Source: a virus. From it: a stretch of 64,000 nt of DNA. Shown here piece after piece: positions 31,424 to 39,713 of this stretch. Every line of letters begins with the position of its first letter. Position 1 is the stretch's first letter. The translations under genes were made by a program, and so were the position numbers. The notes below the pieces were generated by a model, which saw only the letters and a program-made list of their open reading frames with translations, was not told the origin of the DNA and made no database searches. Where the stretch lies: positions 30,556 to 94,555 of IMG/VR virus record IMGVR_UViG_3300020175_001039; one strand, written 5' to 3'.

Positions 31424-31463
31424 TTATAGAGTCTCCTTAGGGTTTGATTGTTGTTATGTATTC

Positions 31464-31492
31464 ATAATACGATGAATTGAAGTTAAAGTCAA
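31464..31492 (-). promoter_or_regulatory. consensus promoter for the clamp-dpdA unit
   Basis: Minus-strand TTGACT (31487-31492), 17 bp spacer, TATTAT (31464-31469). It lies in the 92-base gap before the clamp gene, which holds no ORF. Confidence 0.85.
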
Positions 31493-31515
31493 GTATTTTT
31501 TGAAATTAAAATACA

Positions 31516-32151
31516 TTATTTTACTCTTATTTTGTAGACGTCCTCAAATGCTGGTCTAGGATATGGATTTTCTCCATAAGCATACGGAATACGTCTACTT
31601 CTATCTGTCCTAGGGTCAATATAAAGTGGATGTGGTTCACGATATCCGATTCCAATGAACAAATTAGTTCTTCGGTCTGCACCGATTAATTTTGCCATGC
31701 CTTCTGCATCTCGAATACACTGGCATAATCCAGTGTCAATTCCTCGAGCAGTAAAGCCGTAGATAAATGATACTGCGGCGATACCAATTTCTATATTGTC
31801 AGTATTGGCAATTCCAATTCCTGGGCGTTGTTCAATTGTTTGAAATTTAGTTTCTTCATAAACAACATCACGTGTGCTGAATGCCAAAAGAGTAGGTGCT
31901 AGTACTTGCGGATTACCTTTATCGATCATCATATTATGATCTGTATTTCTATGACACATTGTGTGAATCTGTTTTCTCATTTCAGGATCAGTGTTGTCAA
32001 TAATATCTACTACATAAGGTATTTTTCTGTTTTTACTAGGAGCATAATTGTAAACTTCCTCGCATACCTCTTGTATAATTTCCACTGGCACTTGATCCGT
32101 CTTCCAACTAAAGGTAGTGCTTCTTGCTTTTAATACGTCTGAATATTCCAT
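31516..32151 (-). CDS. nitroreductase-family flavoprotein, 211 aa
   Basis: N-terminal KARSTTFSWKTDQVPVEIIQ, NYAPSKNRKIPY and the middle IGIAAVSFIYGFTARGIDTGLCQC match the nitroreductase pattern (Rx-S-x-R...APS..N.Q, and the iGlAa...gLdT segment), with LFIGIGYREPHP at the end. The enzymes bind FMN and reduce quinones or nitro groups; some act in flavin-dependent biosyntheses. Substrate unknown. It starts at the 3' end of the radical SAM gene (TAATGG overlap). Confidence 0.75.
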   Translation of the reverse strand: MEYSDVLKARSTTFSWKTDQVPVEIIQEVCEEVYNYAPSKNRKIPYVVDIIDNTDPEMRKQIHTMCHRNTDHNMMIDKGNPQVLAPTLLAFSTRDVVYEETKFQTIEQRPGIGIANTDNIEIGIAAVSFIYGFTARGIDTGLCQCIRDAEGMAKLIGADRRTNLFIGIGYREPHPLYIDPRTDRSRRIPYAYGENPYPRPAFEDVYKIRVK

Positions 32152-33251
32152 TATTTAAATTGCTCCGAGAATGGGTCAAACTCTGTGCCACACTTTTGCG
32201 CACAAACACCTAGTTTACCAGCTTTGATACTTTCAAGTTTCCAACTACGTTGAATGTCTTGCATAATGCCACTATCAAAGACACCTTTTATACCAAATAG
32301 TTTTGCATTAATACCTTCTTTCCCGCCAGCTCTGTCAATAAAGTCCCAAATTTGTTCCACTTTTGGATCTGCTTGCCACCATTTATACATCCGGCCCGCT
32401 GTCCAACAACACGGCATAATTAATCCCTCTGCTGTTACAAACATGCTTTTATTTTTATCTGGCTGCGCTACTTTACAACTAATAGTGGCTTGGTTATAGT
32501 AGTCCATCATACTGCCGTATGTTTTTTCTAATTCAGCCTCTTTGGCCAATGCCAAATTCTGATGCTCTAATTTTTTAGGTTTTGCAAGTGTTGTTGTTTC
32601 AGCGCCTTTTCTGTTTACTGCTTGGTGAGACTCTTTGCCTTTGTTTTTAGCACTGCTAAAGAAACGCCCAGTTTTTTTCTTCATAAATTTTTCACAGCCC
32701 CATTCTTTTGCAAGCTGTTCTGCACGTTCTACATCACATTCACTGTGTTCAAAGATAATATAATCCCACCGGGCTCTGCCGCCTGCTGCAATAAATGCTT
32801 TCATATTTCTCTCAACAAACTCCCAACGTACATTCTGTCTATACAGGTGATTTGTGTTTTCGAGACCATCAACACTAAAGATGACTGCACCTTGGCGTCC
32901 GATAACTTCTGCTAAACGTGTCCACCATTCAGTGTCTCTGGCGCCAGCATTGGTGTTCATACTGAGCCAAATATTGGGATTATGTTTTCTAAAGTACTCC
33001 ATAATCTCTAGTGTATCAGTGGCACTGATGGGATCACCTAGGTTACCACACATATACATCACGTTGAGCTGTTTAATAAATTCTGGAGGGAAGATATCCA
33101 TACAGTCCTGTAGTGATAATTCTTGTTCATTTCCACGTATGTGTTGGTTGACAGCGCCACCGTTTTCGTTACGATCACACATTGGACAAGCAGCATTGCA
33201 TCGCTGTGTTACTTCCAGGTGTAATTCGGTGATTTCGTTATAATTATACAT
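32151..33251 (-). CDS. radical SAM protein with SPASM-like C-terminus
   Basis: A 366-residue enzyme. CNAACPMC (C18, C22, C25) near the N-terminus is the SAM-cluster motif. In the C-terminal third, CKVAQPDKN, GLIMPCCWTAG and GVCAQKCGTEFD supply the cysteines of a SPASM-type auxiliary site. Such enzymes modify peptides or sugars by radical chemistry. There is no obvious small precursor peptide next to it. It is one of three radical SAM proteins besides QueE in this window. Confidence 0.85.
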   Translation of the reverse strand: MYNYNEITELHLEVTQRCNAACPMCDRNENGGAVNQHIRGNEQELSLQDCMDIFPPEFIKQLNVMYMCGNLGDPISATDTLEIMEYFRKHNPNIWLSMNTNAGARDTEWWTRLAEVIGRQGAVIFSVDGLENTNHLYRQNVRWEFVERNMKAFIAAGGRARWDYIIFEHSECDVERAEQLAKEWGCEKFMKKKTGRFFSSAKNKGKESHQAVNRKGAETTTLAKPKKLEHQNLALAKEAELEKTYGSMMDYYNQATISCKVAQPDKNKSMFVTAEGLIMPCCWTAGRMYKWWQADPKVEQIWDFIDRAGGKEGINAKLFGIKGVFDSGIMQDIQRSWKLESIKAGKLGVCAQKCGTEFDPFSEQFK

Positions 33252-33604
33252 TAATATACTCCTCCAAAAATAAAGTAATCAACAGCAAAGGTCATTTCTG
33301 CACCAATAAACACCGCTAAGTAATAATTCTGTAGTCTATTCCAGATCCATTTAATAACAATCCAAGCAACAAATACTCTAACTGTGTACAATATGTCTGC
33401 GTAGATTAACTCTATTAATCTCGGCAATTCTTGCGCTGAATAAAGATAAGCAAACACCCCATTGTCCCACGCAAAGCTGAATTGGCTCATGATAAGAACC
33501 GCCCAATAGTAATTCACATAACGGTTGAAGAACTTAACAAGGTGGGCGCTGATTAGCAATCTATATGCAACATATGTTGCATTTACTAATATAAAATTAA
33601 GCAT
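33251..33604 (-). CDS. membrane protein, 117 aa
   Basis: Four probable membrane segments: LVNATYVAYRLLISAHLV, YYWAVLIMSQFSFAW, YTVRVFVAWIVIKWIW and YYLAVFIGAEMTFAVDYFIF, with Tyr/Trp at the edges. The start ATG at 33604 overlaps the upstream TAA region. It could be a small permease or a host-membrane factor. It is not TctB by position, as it is 6 kb from tctA and on another transcript. Confidence 0.65.
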   Translation of the reverse strand: MLNFILVNATYVAYRLLISAHLVKFFNRYVNYYWAVLIMSQFSFAWDNGVFAYLYSAQELPRLIELIYADILYTVRVFVAWIVIKWIWNRLQNYYLAVFIGAEMTFAVDYFIFGGVY

Positions 33605-33863
33605 CATCTAGTACGAAACTCACTTCTGTTCCTGGTCCGATTTCGCTGGGCATTCCGCCATGTTCCATTACATAGTGCTTGATCACTGCCTTGTACCACA
33701 AATGACTGTTGTGGTATGCAACTTTGTTAAACTTATATATACTGTTGTTATCTGCTTTCATGGTTGTGATAGCACGAGCAGATTCTTTTTGTAATTCACG
33801 CACACTGAGAGAATCTAAATACTCATCAAATACGTCCATTGTCATTTCTATTTCTTCATCCAT
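33597..33863 (-). CDS. hypothetical protein, 88 aa
   Basis: Begins MDEEIEMTMDVFDEYLDSL, an acidic helix, then a mixed region rich in His and Tyr (VAYHNSHLWYKAVIKHYVMEHG). The stop overlaps the membrane protein start. No family recognised. Confidence 0.6.
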   Translation of the reverse strand: MDEEIEMTMDVFDEYLDSLSVRELQKESARAITTMKADNNSIYKFNKVAYHNSHLWYKAVIKHYVMEHGGMPSEIGPGTEVSFVLDDA

Positions 33864-34134
33864 CGTCTTCTACCTTGTCTATACCGCCAAGTGTTACCAG
33901 CATGGCATCTTCGGGTTTGATAAATCTCATAACAAGTATTCGGCTACCTGACCTATTAATATAGCTTTCGTCAATCGAATAATCTTTTATATAAGTTAAA
34001 TTATATTTATCATGTAGTCCTGTTACCAATCTAGCAATACAATCCCAAACCGGAAATGTCTCTCCTTCAGTGTAAACTGAATGTTCGCTAACAACAAATT
34101 CCACTAGCCCTTCTAATCCCAGGTCATGCGGCAT
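33856..34134 (-). CDS. hypothetical protein, 92 aa
   Basis: Alternating strands and helices: LEGLVEFVVSEHSVYTEGE, YIKDYSIDESYINRSGSRIL. No motif. It overlaps both neighbours by 1 to 8 bases, consistent with translational coupling. Confidence 0.6.
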   Translation of the reverse strand: MPHDLGLEGLVEFVVSEHSVYTEGETFPVWDCIARLVTGLHDKYNLTYIKDYSIDESYINRSGSRILVMRFIKPEDAMLVTLGGIDKVEDDG

Positions 34135-35270
34135 TATTTAATGCCAATCAGCATAAACCTATTATATAAGTGAGTGTCTAATTCACCTTCATAAGAGATA
34201 CTTTGCATTGGGTATTTACTTTTTACTTCTTCTAAATCTTTACAACAATTACTATGCTGTGGATTTGAAAAATAATCATTAGTTTGTAGCACAACAAACG
34301 TACCACTTGGTAAGTTTTCAAACCATGTGTTATCCATGTGTTCACAACTTGTATTAATTACACAATTGATATTATCTAATTCTACCCAACCAAACTTATT
34401 TTCAAGTAACTCATCTTTGTCTTTAAACATTTCTGTGCGTAAATCTTCACTTATTTTTTCAATAACTGAACCTTTGTCTACAACGCCTTGTTTAATGTTT
34501 TCCTCGTTTTCATTAATCCACTTATCAATTAGTTCTTGTCTTTTATTTATTAATGCACTTTCTTGCTTTTCCATCCAACGATTAATTTGTTGATCTCTCA
34601 AATCATAATCTGTGTATCTAAGTGTTTTATTATCCCAATTTATTTTATTTACATCTGTTGTTACTGGAATAAATCTATTTGATGCTACTTGGCTAGGGTA
34701 TAGCCTTTTACTGGGCACCGCTACTTTGTCATCAATATCTAAGCTGTATATTTTTGATACGTCGAACTGATTGAAAAGGAAGTGAGCAAGGAAATTATAC
34801 CAACCACCATAAAATACAATATTACCCAGTGGTCCGTCGATAATGTTTGCTAATTCGGAAACCATCCACAGTTTACTTCTAACTTGTCCTCTGGAAAGGA
34901 AATCATTAATGTCTGGCATGTCAGCTGCTTCGCCATTCTCTCCACTCCAATAATTAATAAACTTACACACATTCACCAAAAATTCGTCTTCTTTCATATA
35001 CTTGCGAAAGAGAGTAGCCAGCAACTGTGGTTTAATCTCGAAATCTTCCAGCTTATCATGCAACAATACATTCATCCAGGATTTAACATGCACTGGGTTA
35101 CTGTTTCGCATACTACACAACTCAAGTATAACATCACGCTTGCGATACCAATTGTCATGGTACAGTGCTTTGTGAATTTCCTCCCAACGTTCATGCTGGC
35201 CAGTATATTTAAAGTATTCACTTAGACCGTTCATCCAGTGATATGTTTCTTGAAATTCAGAGAGCTTCAT
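34134..35270 (-). CDS. probable class I SAM methyltransferase, 378 aa
   Basis: A helical N-terminal half precedes a Rossmann-type region: NIVFYGGWYNFLAHFL with a glycine turn, then KIYSLDIDDKVAVPSKRL with an acidic residue at the strand end, and later INCVINTSCEHMDN, PSGTFVVLQTNDYF. This order resembles class I SAM methyltransferases but the GxGxG loop is weak. The substrate could be a glycan or lipid. Confidence is moderate because only the strand-acid-strand pattern supports it. Confidence 0.6.
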   Translation of the reverse strand: MKLSEFQETYHWMNGLSEYFKYTGQHERWEEIHKALYHDNWYRKRDVILELCSMRNSNPVHVKSWMNVLLHDKLEDFEIKPQLLATLFRKYMKEDEFLVNVCKFINYWSGENGEAADMPDINDFLSRGQVRSKLWMVSELANIIDGPLGNIVFYGGWYNFLAHFLFNQFDVSKIYSLDIDDKVAVPSKRLYPSQVASNRFIPVTTDVNKINWDNKTLRYTDYDLRDQQINRWMEKQESALINKRQELIDKWINENEENIKQGVVDKGSVIEKISEDLRTEMFKDKDELLENKFGWVELDNINCVINTSCEHMDNTWFENLPSGTFVVLQTNDYFSNPQHSNCCKDLEEVKSKYPMQSISYEGELDTHLYNRFMLIGIK

Positions 35271-35961
35271 TAAATTTTTCCTTTAGCCAATTCCAATCAT
35301 TGATTTTTCTCAATGCATCTGTATTATTTCTGTAATGTGTACCAAAGTCGCGACCTTGTTGCGCACCAAGTATAGCATACTCGCCATAGCGCCTGTTTTC
35401 GCCTCGTGTACACCATACTTCCAAACGATAAGAGTCGTCAATTTGTTTGTTGTGATCAATAATATTGCTTGATAGTTTTGTACACTCACGAAAAGCGCTG
35501 CGCCACGCATTAAACGGATCAGTATTAAATTGAGTAGTATTGCTGATTTCAAACTTAGGCTTAAACTTAGCACCAATACTAGTAGTCATGTCTACTTTGA
35601 ATTCTTTGGTTGCCAGAAGATTCTTCTTGGGAAAGAGTTTCACAGCACCGTAGCCATAAATCAAATCATTGATAGGATTATGGCTACGGTAGGTGAACAC
35701 ACACTCAGTCTCCGGCACGCCTGGATACGCTTCCCGCCTGTCACTTGGAGTAAATTTAAATCCAAAATTTTCGCTGATAACTGCATCAGCATCACAGACA
35801 TAGAAATACTGGGTTTTGCTTTCTTCTGCACAGGCTTGGTGTGCATTAAGCAATCCTTCTACACCATCTATACGTTTAGCATGTGGTGCGAAGTTTTTTA
35901 AAATTTCAAAATTATCATTTGCTTCGGGTTCACCGAAAGTTAGCATAAAAACATCTAGCAT
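35257..35961 (-). CDS. GT-A-like glycosyltransferase, 234 aa
   Basis: The start VFMLTFGEPEANDNFEIL and FYVCDADAVI (a DxD-type acidic site) are shared with the paralogue at 56326-57297 (FISYDEPNADENFADL, FITIDADNIV), so both belong to one phage family. They fit a GT-A nucleotide-sugar binding fold. The acceptor is unknown. A full sigma70 promoter and a late-type octamer lie in front. Confidence 0.7.
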   Translation of the reverse strand: MLDVFMLTFGEPEANDNFEILKNFAPHAKRIDGVEGLLNAHQACAEESKTQYFYVCDADAVISENFGFKFTPSDRREAYPGVPETECVFTYRSHNPINDLIYGYGAVKLFPKKNLLATKEFKVDMTTSIGAKFKPKFEISNTTQFNTDPFNAWRSAFRECTKLSSNIIDHNKQIDDSYRLEVWCTRGENRRYGEYAILGAQQGRDFGTHYRNNTDALRKINDWNWLKEKFNEAL

Positions 35962-36017
35962 GTAATTTCCTTATTTGGGTAGCATAGTAAAGGCATAAAT
36001 ATCATTAACTACACAGT

Positions 36018-36025
36018 TATTTATC
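36018..36025 (-). promoter_or_regulatory. possible late-promoter octamer (GATAAATA)
   Basis: Minus-strand GATAAATA, one base from the T4 late octamer, placed just downstream of the sigma70 promoter at 36026-36054 and 57 bases before the 35961 start. Late use is only possible. Confidence 0.3.
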
Positions 36026-36049
36026 AGTATACTACTCAATACAGATAAT
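36021..36049 (+). promoter_or_regulatory. possible plus-strand promoter
   Basis: Plus-strand TTATCA, 17 bp spacer, GATAAT (36044-36049) would read toward the 36080 gene, overlapping the minus promoter. Weak match; the divergent arrangement makes a promoter here likely. Confidence 0.4.
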
Positions 36050-36054
36050 GTCAA
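36026..36054 (-). promoter_or_regulatory. consensus promoter for the 35961-31516 unit
   Basis: Minus-strand TTGACA (36049-36054), 17 bp spacer, TATACT (36026-36031). Confidence 0.8.
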
Positions 36055-36079
36055 CAAAAATATATGAGAGTTTTTAAAC

Positions 36080-37036
36080 ATGACAAAAAAGCGTAACCTG
36101 GATATTGCTAAAGAATTTTGGCATTGGTGCAATCAAACTGCAATGGCACACGTCTATGAATTTACCGCTGATGGAAACGACATATTATCATTACTTAATT
36201 TTGATACTAGTGACCATAATGGCACTGGTATGCGTTCAGTAATGAGTGATTATATAGACGAGTACCAAAAATTAGATCCAGAACGAATTGAATGGTTTAG
36301 GAACACTACTGAGAACACATGGGTTCCAGAAGACGGTGATACTTACCTGTGTTATCGTTTATATAAGATGCTGTGGCTGGCAAACGATATTGCTGAAAAA
36401 GGACAAAAAGCACCAATACAGTTACTACAAAGTGGTAGAGAATATCAATGCCATCCTGGTAGCGACAAGAAATTTGTTATAACATACTTGCAACAATTAG
36501 ATAAAATACACGGATTTTATATTTGGTACCCAATGCTAGACAATAGTCCGTGGATATGGACTGTTCCCAATCGTGAAATACAGACTGCTGAGGAATTTTT
36601 GGGAATATTTCAACATGCTGACCATCCAACGTTCGTTCTAGAAGCTAACGATGTAACATTCACCAAAGACGGGTTTCAATGTGATAATGAACACATGACT
36701 CCGTTTGCTGAAGGCACTTTGTTGGGATTAAAAAAATACGGAAACTTAAAAGATGAGTTAAATTTAACTGTGAAGCACCTAAGCTACCGTGATGGCGTTC
36801 ATCGCAAAAATATGGATATGGACAAAACTTTATTAGATCAAATCTATTTTAGTGACGAAGATACCTTCCGAATGGGGAGATTTACTTTTATTAGGCGGCA
36901 CGATGGATGGTGGCCCGTGCATCTATTAAATAGTCCGAGAAGTTTAATAGACGCAAAGTGGAAAAATGATGACAAAAAGTCAACATTTTTTAATCGCAAA
37001 AGAAGTAATTTAGGCATAGGGAGACATTACTTGTGA
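36080..37036 (+). CDS. hypothetical protein, 318 aa
   Basis: First of only two longer plus-strand genes in the window. The protein is rich in Trp, Asp and His: WHWCNQTAMAHVYEF, then GFYIWYPMLDNSPWIW, and a C-terminal HDGWWPVHLLNSPR. No Walker, HxH or DxD motif is clear. It shares a transcript with the glycosyltransferase at 37033 (GTGA overlap), so it may modify or bind the same glycan. I do not recognise a family. Confidence 0.7.
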   Translation: MTKKRNLDIAKEFWHWCNQTAMAHVYEFTADGNDILSLLNFDTSDHNGTGMRSVMSDYIDEYQKLDPERIEWFRNTTENTWVPEDGDTYLCYRLYKMLWLANDIAEKGQKAPIQLLQSGREYQCHPGSDKKFVITYLQQLDKIHGFYIWYPMLDNSPWIWTVPNREIQTAEEFLGIFQHADHPTFVLEANDVTFTKDGFQCDNEHMTPFAEGTLLGLKKYGNLKDELNLTVKHLSYRDGVHRKNMDMDKTLLDQIYFSDEDTFRMGRFTFIRRHDGWWPVHLLNSPRSLIDAKWKNDDKKSTFFNRKRSNLGIGRHYL

Positions 37037-37758
37037 AAGTTTATATAGGATATGACCACAAGCAACGTGATGCAAGTGAAATCTGCAGATACAGTATACA
37101 GAAGCATTTGTCAAGATATGTCGAGACTATAGATTTAAAAAAAGACATTTTAATAAGAAATGAAGTGTATTATAGACCCGAAGGTGACCCAAGTAGTACT
37201 GATTTCACCTACACTAGATTTTTGGTGCCATACTTGAGCAACTACAGTGGATGGAGTCTTTTTTGTGATAGTGATTTTGTGTTTACTGATGACATCTTAT
37301 CTATTATGGATGACATAATGTGGGATCAGGAAATGAACAACCGTGCAGTGTATGTTGTTAAGCAGCCAGAATATGTTCCATCTATGGACACAAAATTTCA
37401 TGGAGAACAGCAGCTATCATTCCCACGCAAAAATTGGAGCAGTCTCATGTTGTTCAACAATGAGCATCCAGCATGCAAGAAATTAAATCCGTTCAGCGTA
37501 AGTAATCAGACACCACAATGGTTACACCGATTTGAATGGTGTAGTGACCACAATATAGGAGGATTGGCACCTGATTGGAATTTCTTAGTAGGAGACCACG
37601 AGTTTGATGACTACCACATTCCACGCGGTATACACTTCACCAATGGCGGCCCATTTAACGGCGTGTGGGGGCAAGATTATGAGGAAATTTGGTTAAATGA
37701 GTGGGACGAGTTTACAGGGTTAGCTTTCCCTGGTGGCTCTATGGACTTCAAAATCTAA
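37033..37758 (+). CDS. GT8-like glycosyltransferase, 241 aa
   Basis: Start GTG at 37033 overlaps the upstream stop, with GGGAG nine bases before it. MKVYIGYDHKQRDASEI at the N-terminus, a central LFCDSDFVFTDDI (DxD metal/nucleotide-sugar site) and FTNGGPFNGVW near the end match small GT8-type transferases found in marine phages. The ends of this gene and the minus-strand gene at 37720 overlap by 39 bases. Confidence 0.8.
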   Translation: MKVYIGYDHKQRDASEICRYSIQKHLSRYVETIDLKKDILIRNEVYYRPEGDPSSTDFTYTRFLVPYLSNYSGWSLFCDSDFVFTDDILSIMDDIMWDQEMNNRAVYVVKQPEYVPSMDTKFHGEQQLSFPRKNWSSLMLFNNEHPACKKLNPFSVSNQTPQWLHRFEWCSDHNIGGLAPDWNFLVGDHEFDDYHIPRGIHFTNGGPFNGVWGQDYEEIWLNEWDEFTGLAFPGGSMDFKI

Positions 37759-38343
37759 CCAATACTCATGTACATCCTTGATGTATTTTTTATTAGCATC
37801 AGCTTTTAATATTTCATCTATTTCTGGATCCCAATATGCCACTGGCCATTCCAAGTCAGTAGACACCTTTTCCATGTATCTACTTTTATACAAGTAAAGT
37901 AATTCCTGACTCAGGAAGTTTACATTGTGTTCTTCCATAATCTTATCGAAAAATTCCAACGCAATCGGAGTACTGTGGGTGCCACGTACTCTAGTCTGTT
38001 GCTTTTCCAGTATATTTTGATCTCGTCCTATAATAGCGATATCAATATCAGTATAAACATTTGCTATGTCTATAAATTTTTTATAATTAGGAACAACTGG
38101 TACGCCGTCTGAGATAAAAGGACAACTAATACTAGTTACATAATAATCACTTTGCTTCCAATCAAAAGAATGCAATAGCTCTGGATTTCTCCAACAATCA
38201 GCAAACGGCTCATGGTGATGCCCTTCCCAATATGTATTAAGAAGATTTTTCCAACCAAATACATCTTCATGTAATGCAAATATTTTACTGAATAGATGGT
38301 TGCCTGAACCTTGTGGGCCAGTTATGATCAATAATCTGCTCAT
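37720..38343 (-). CDS. sulfotransferase-like P-loop protein, 207 aa
   Basis: N-terminal LLIITGPQGSGNHLFSKIFALH holds a P-loop-like PAPS- or nucleotide-binding turn, and IDIAIIGRDQNILEKQQTRV is placed like the 3'-phosphate-binding strand-helix. The pattern is that of the sulfotransferase family, with some doubt. Its 3' end overlaps the convergent glycosyltransferase by 39 bases. The -10 box lies so close to the ATG that the mRNA may be leaderless. Confidence 0.6.
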   Translation of the reverse strand: MSRLLIITGPQGSGNHLFSKIFALHEDVFGWKNLLNTYWEGHHHEPFADCWRNPELLHSFDWKQSDYYVTSISCPFISDGVPVVPNYKKFIDIANVYTDIDIAIIGRDQNILEKQQTRVRGTHSTPIALEFFDKIMEEHNVNFLSQELLYLYKSRYMEKVSTDLEWPVAYWDPEIDEILKADANKKYIKDVHEYWLDFEVHRATRES

Positions 38344-38349
38344 GTTTTA

Positions 38350-38377
38350 ATTATAGTGCCTTTTTGTGTAATGTCAA
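38350..38377 (-). promoter_or_regulatory. consensus promoter very near the start codon
   Basis: Minus-strand TTGACA (38372-38377), 16 bp spacer, TATAAT (38350-38355), with the ATG only six bases downstream of the -10 box. A transcript start at the usual place would leave no leader. Confidence 0.75.
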
Positions 38378-38379
38378 TA

Positions 38380-38387
38380 TATTTATC
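38380..38387 (-). promoter_or_regulatory. possible late-promoter octamer (GATAAATA)
   Basis: Minus-strand GATAAATA, 37 bases before the sulfotransferase-like start and between the terminator and the sigma70 promoter. It may give a late transcript with a normal leader. Confidence 0.35.
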
Positions 38388-38391
38388 AACT

Positions 38392-38417
38392 AAAAAAGGG
38401 CAGTGTTTCCACTGCCC
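38392..38417 (-). terminator. strong intrinsic terminator after tctC
   Basis: Minus-strand GGGCAGTG, GAAA tetraloop, CACTGCCC then six T. The 8 bp GC-rich stem and the stable loop make this the strongest terminator in the window. It lies 27 bases after the tctC stop. Confidence 0.92.
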
Positions 38418-38443
38418 CTGTTATTATCTAATTGGTTAATCCC

Positions 38444-39505
38444 TTACTGCGGGATAACGCCTTCTTTAAAGATAGCTGCCTTACCTGTGTGCTGTAGGAA
38501 ACCTACCAAGTTTGTTAGCGTCTCACGTTGAATCTGACCACGTAGAATGTCCAGTGCGTCTTTCATATCGTTACCGATGATCCAGTCATACTTGCCAGTC
38601 TTCTGATAAATTTTAGCCATTGATTCTGGATCAGCTGCCATTGCACGGAATGCTGCAACAAGTGCTGGTGTGTTTGGGTTACCTGCACGTGTCCACAATG
38701 CTTTTTGCATTACGTCACGGAAGTTACCCGCTAGTTCAAATGCATCCCAAAATTCGCCACTTGGTGCTACGCCCCATTTAGCTTCAAACACTTCGTGAAT
38801 TGACTGATTTGGCCAGTTTGGATCTGCATCAATTTCACCTGTTTCCAAGTTAAATACACCTTGTGAGAACCATACTTTTGAATAGGGCGCATCAGTATAG
38901 TACTTGTTGTATGCAGCGGTTGACTCACGTGTTACGTTAAGTTCACCACGTTGATATGACAAACGACGTTCACCGCCGGACATGCCTTTGATATACTTGT
39001 ACTGTGAATCAAAGATTTCAGCACCCTGTGCCATTGTTAAACCTGGACCGCCTTTAAGCAAGATGTGTGCCATCATGTCTGGGTTCATACCAGAACCTGC
39101 CGAGAACAAGATCTCACCAGTGTATGGATCAAAATCTTTCTGGTGGCCGTTGATGATTGTCAAGTTCATCATGCCAATTGGATCGTACTGGTAGTAGTCG
39201 TAATCTACGTCATCTACAAGGTATGATACGCCGTTACCGCCGTGTGATACCATTACAGTTTTGTCGTCTGACTGCAAGTCGTTATGAAACTTGTTAAAGC
39301 CAGGAATATCGTTTGCACCCGGAATGTGTACAATTTTAATTTTCTCGCCTAGGTGCTTTTCAAGCTCGCCTGCGACGATTGATGTCCAAACAGATGTACC
39401 AGAGCCTGGTTTCTGTGGAACGATAAATGTATAGTCTGCCATTGCAGAACCAGCCATCATTACAGATGCTAAAGCACCTGCTACTAGTGTTTTAAAGTTC
39501 ATCAT
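38444..39505 (-). CDS. tctC: tripartite tricarboxylate transporter substrate-binding protein (TctC/Bug-like)
   Basis: The ATG at 39505 follows GGAG and gives a signal peptide, MMNFKTLVAGALASVMMAGS, cut near AMA-DY. FIVPQKPGSGTSVWTSIVAGELEKHLGE and IVHIPGANDIPGFNKFHND resemble the ligand-loop and first helix of TctC/Bug periplasmic proteins. At 353 residues it is a little longer than usual (about 320). It would bind carboxylates outside the cytoplasm and hand them to TctA. It is separated from tctA by hairpins and its own promoter, and ended by a strong terminator. Confidence 0.8.
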   Translation of the reverse strand: MMNFKTLVAGALASVMMAGSAMADYTFIVPQKPGSGTSVWTSIVAGELEKHLGEKIKIVHIPGANDIPGFNKFHNDLQSDDKTVMVSHGGNGVSYLVDDVDYDYYQYDPIGMMNLTIINGHQKDFDPYTGEILFSAGSGMNPDMMAHILLKGGPGLTMAQGAEIFDSQYKYIKGMSGGERRLSYQRGELNVTRESTAAYNKYYTDAPYSKVWFSQGVFNLETGEIDADPNWPNQSIHEVFEAKWGVAPSGEFWDAFELAGNFRDVMQKALWTRAGNPNTPALVAAFRAMAADPESMAKIYQKTGKYDWIIGNDMKDALDILRGQIQRETLTNLVGFLQHTGKAAIFKEGVIPQ

Positions 39506-39535
39506 TTTTTTTCTCCATTTACGATGATTTAAGTG

Positions 39536-39557
39536 AATGTCCATTTATATGGACATT
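39536..39557 (-). promoter_or_regulatory. leader hairpin A before tctC
   Basis: A 9 bp perfect stem (AATGTCCAT, 4-base loop, ATGGACATT) just upstream of the tctC ribosome-binding site. It could affect mRNA stability or translation. Confidence 0.5.
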
Positions 39558-39564
39558 TAAAAAG

Positions 39565-39586
39565 TCATCTATCATATGATAGATGA
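39565..39586 (-). terminator. 22 bp palindrome B with T run (possible attenuator)
   Basis: TCATCTATCAT/ATGATAGATGA, an 11 bp perfect stem with no loop bases, followed on the minus strand by CTTTTT. The stem is AT-rich, so as a terminator it would be weak; partial attenuation of tctC transcription or protein binding are both possible. Confidence 0.4.
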
Positions 39587-39644
39587 TAAGCACCTAGTAC
39601 ATACAGCAACTCTGCTATATAATGCTTACATCTTGGATGTTCGT

Positions 39645-39662
39645 TAACACAACTCTGTGTTA
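39645..39662 (-). repeat. inverted repeat C
   Basis: TAACACA, 4-base spacer, TGTGTTA, 7 bp arms, downstream of the proposed tctC promoter. Similar layout to repeat D, next to it; possible paired operator. Confidence 0.5.
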
Positions 39663-39664
39663 CA

Positions 39665-39684
39665 GTAACATAATTCTATGTTAC
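39665..39684 (-). repeat. inverted repeat D (operator-like)
   Basis: GTAACATA, 4-base spacer, TATGTTAC, 8 bp perfect arms, starting one base after the -10 box of the tctC promoter, where it would cover the transcription start. This is the place expected for a repressor site. Confidence 0.55.
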
Positions 39685-39685
39685 G

Positions 39686-39713
39686 ATATTATTAATACTT
39701 TATACAAAGTCAA
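39686..39713 (-). promoter_or_regulatory. probable tctC promoter
   Basis: Minus-strand TTGACT (39708-39713) within the last codons of tctA, 16 bp spacer, TAATAT (39686-39691). Confidence 0.55.

Noticed and set aside
33251-33604. Membrane protein as TctB
   Set aside because: It has about four membrane segments but lies on another transcript 6 kb from tctA, without visible TctB features.
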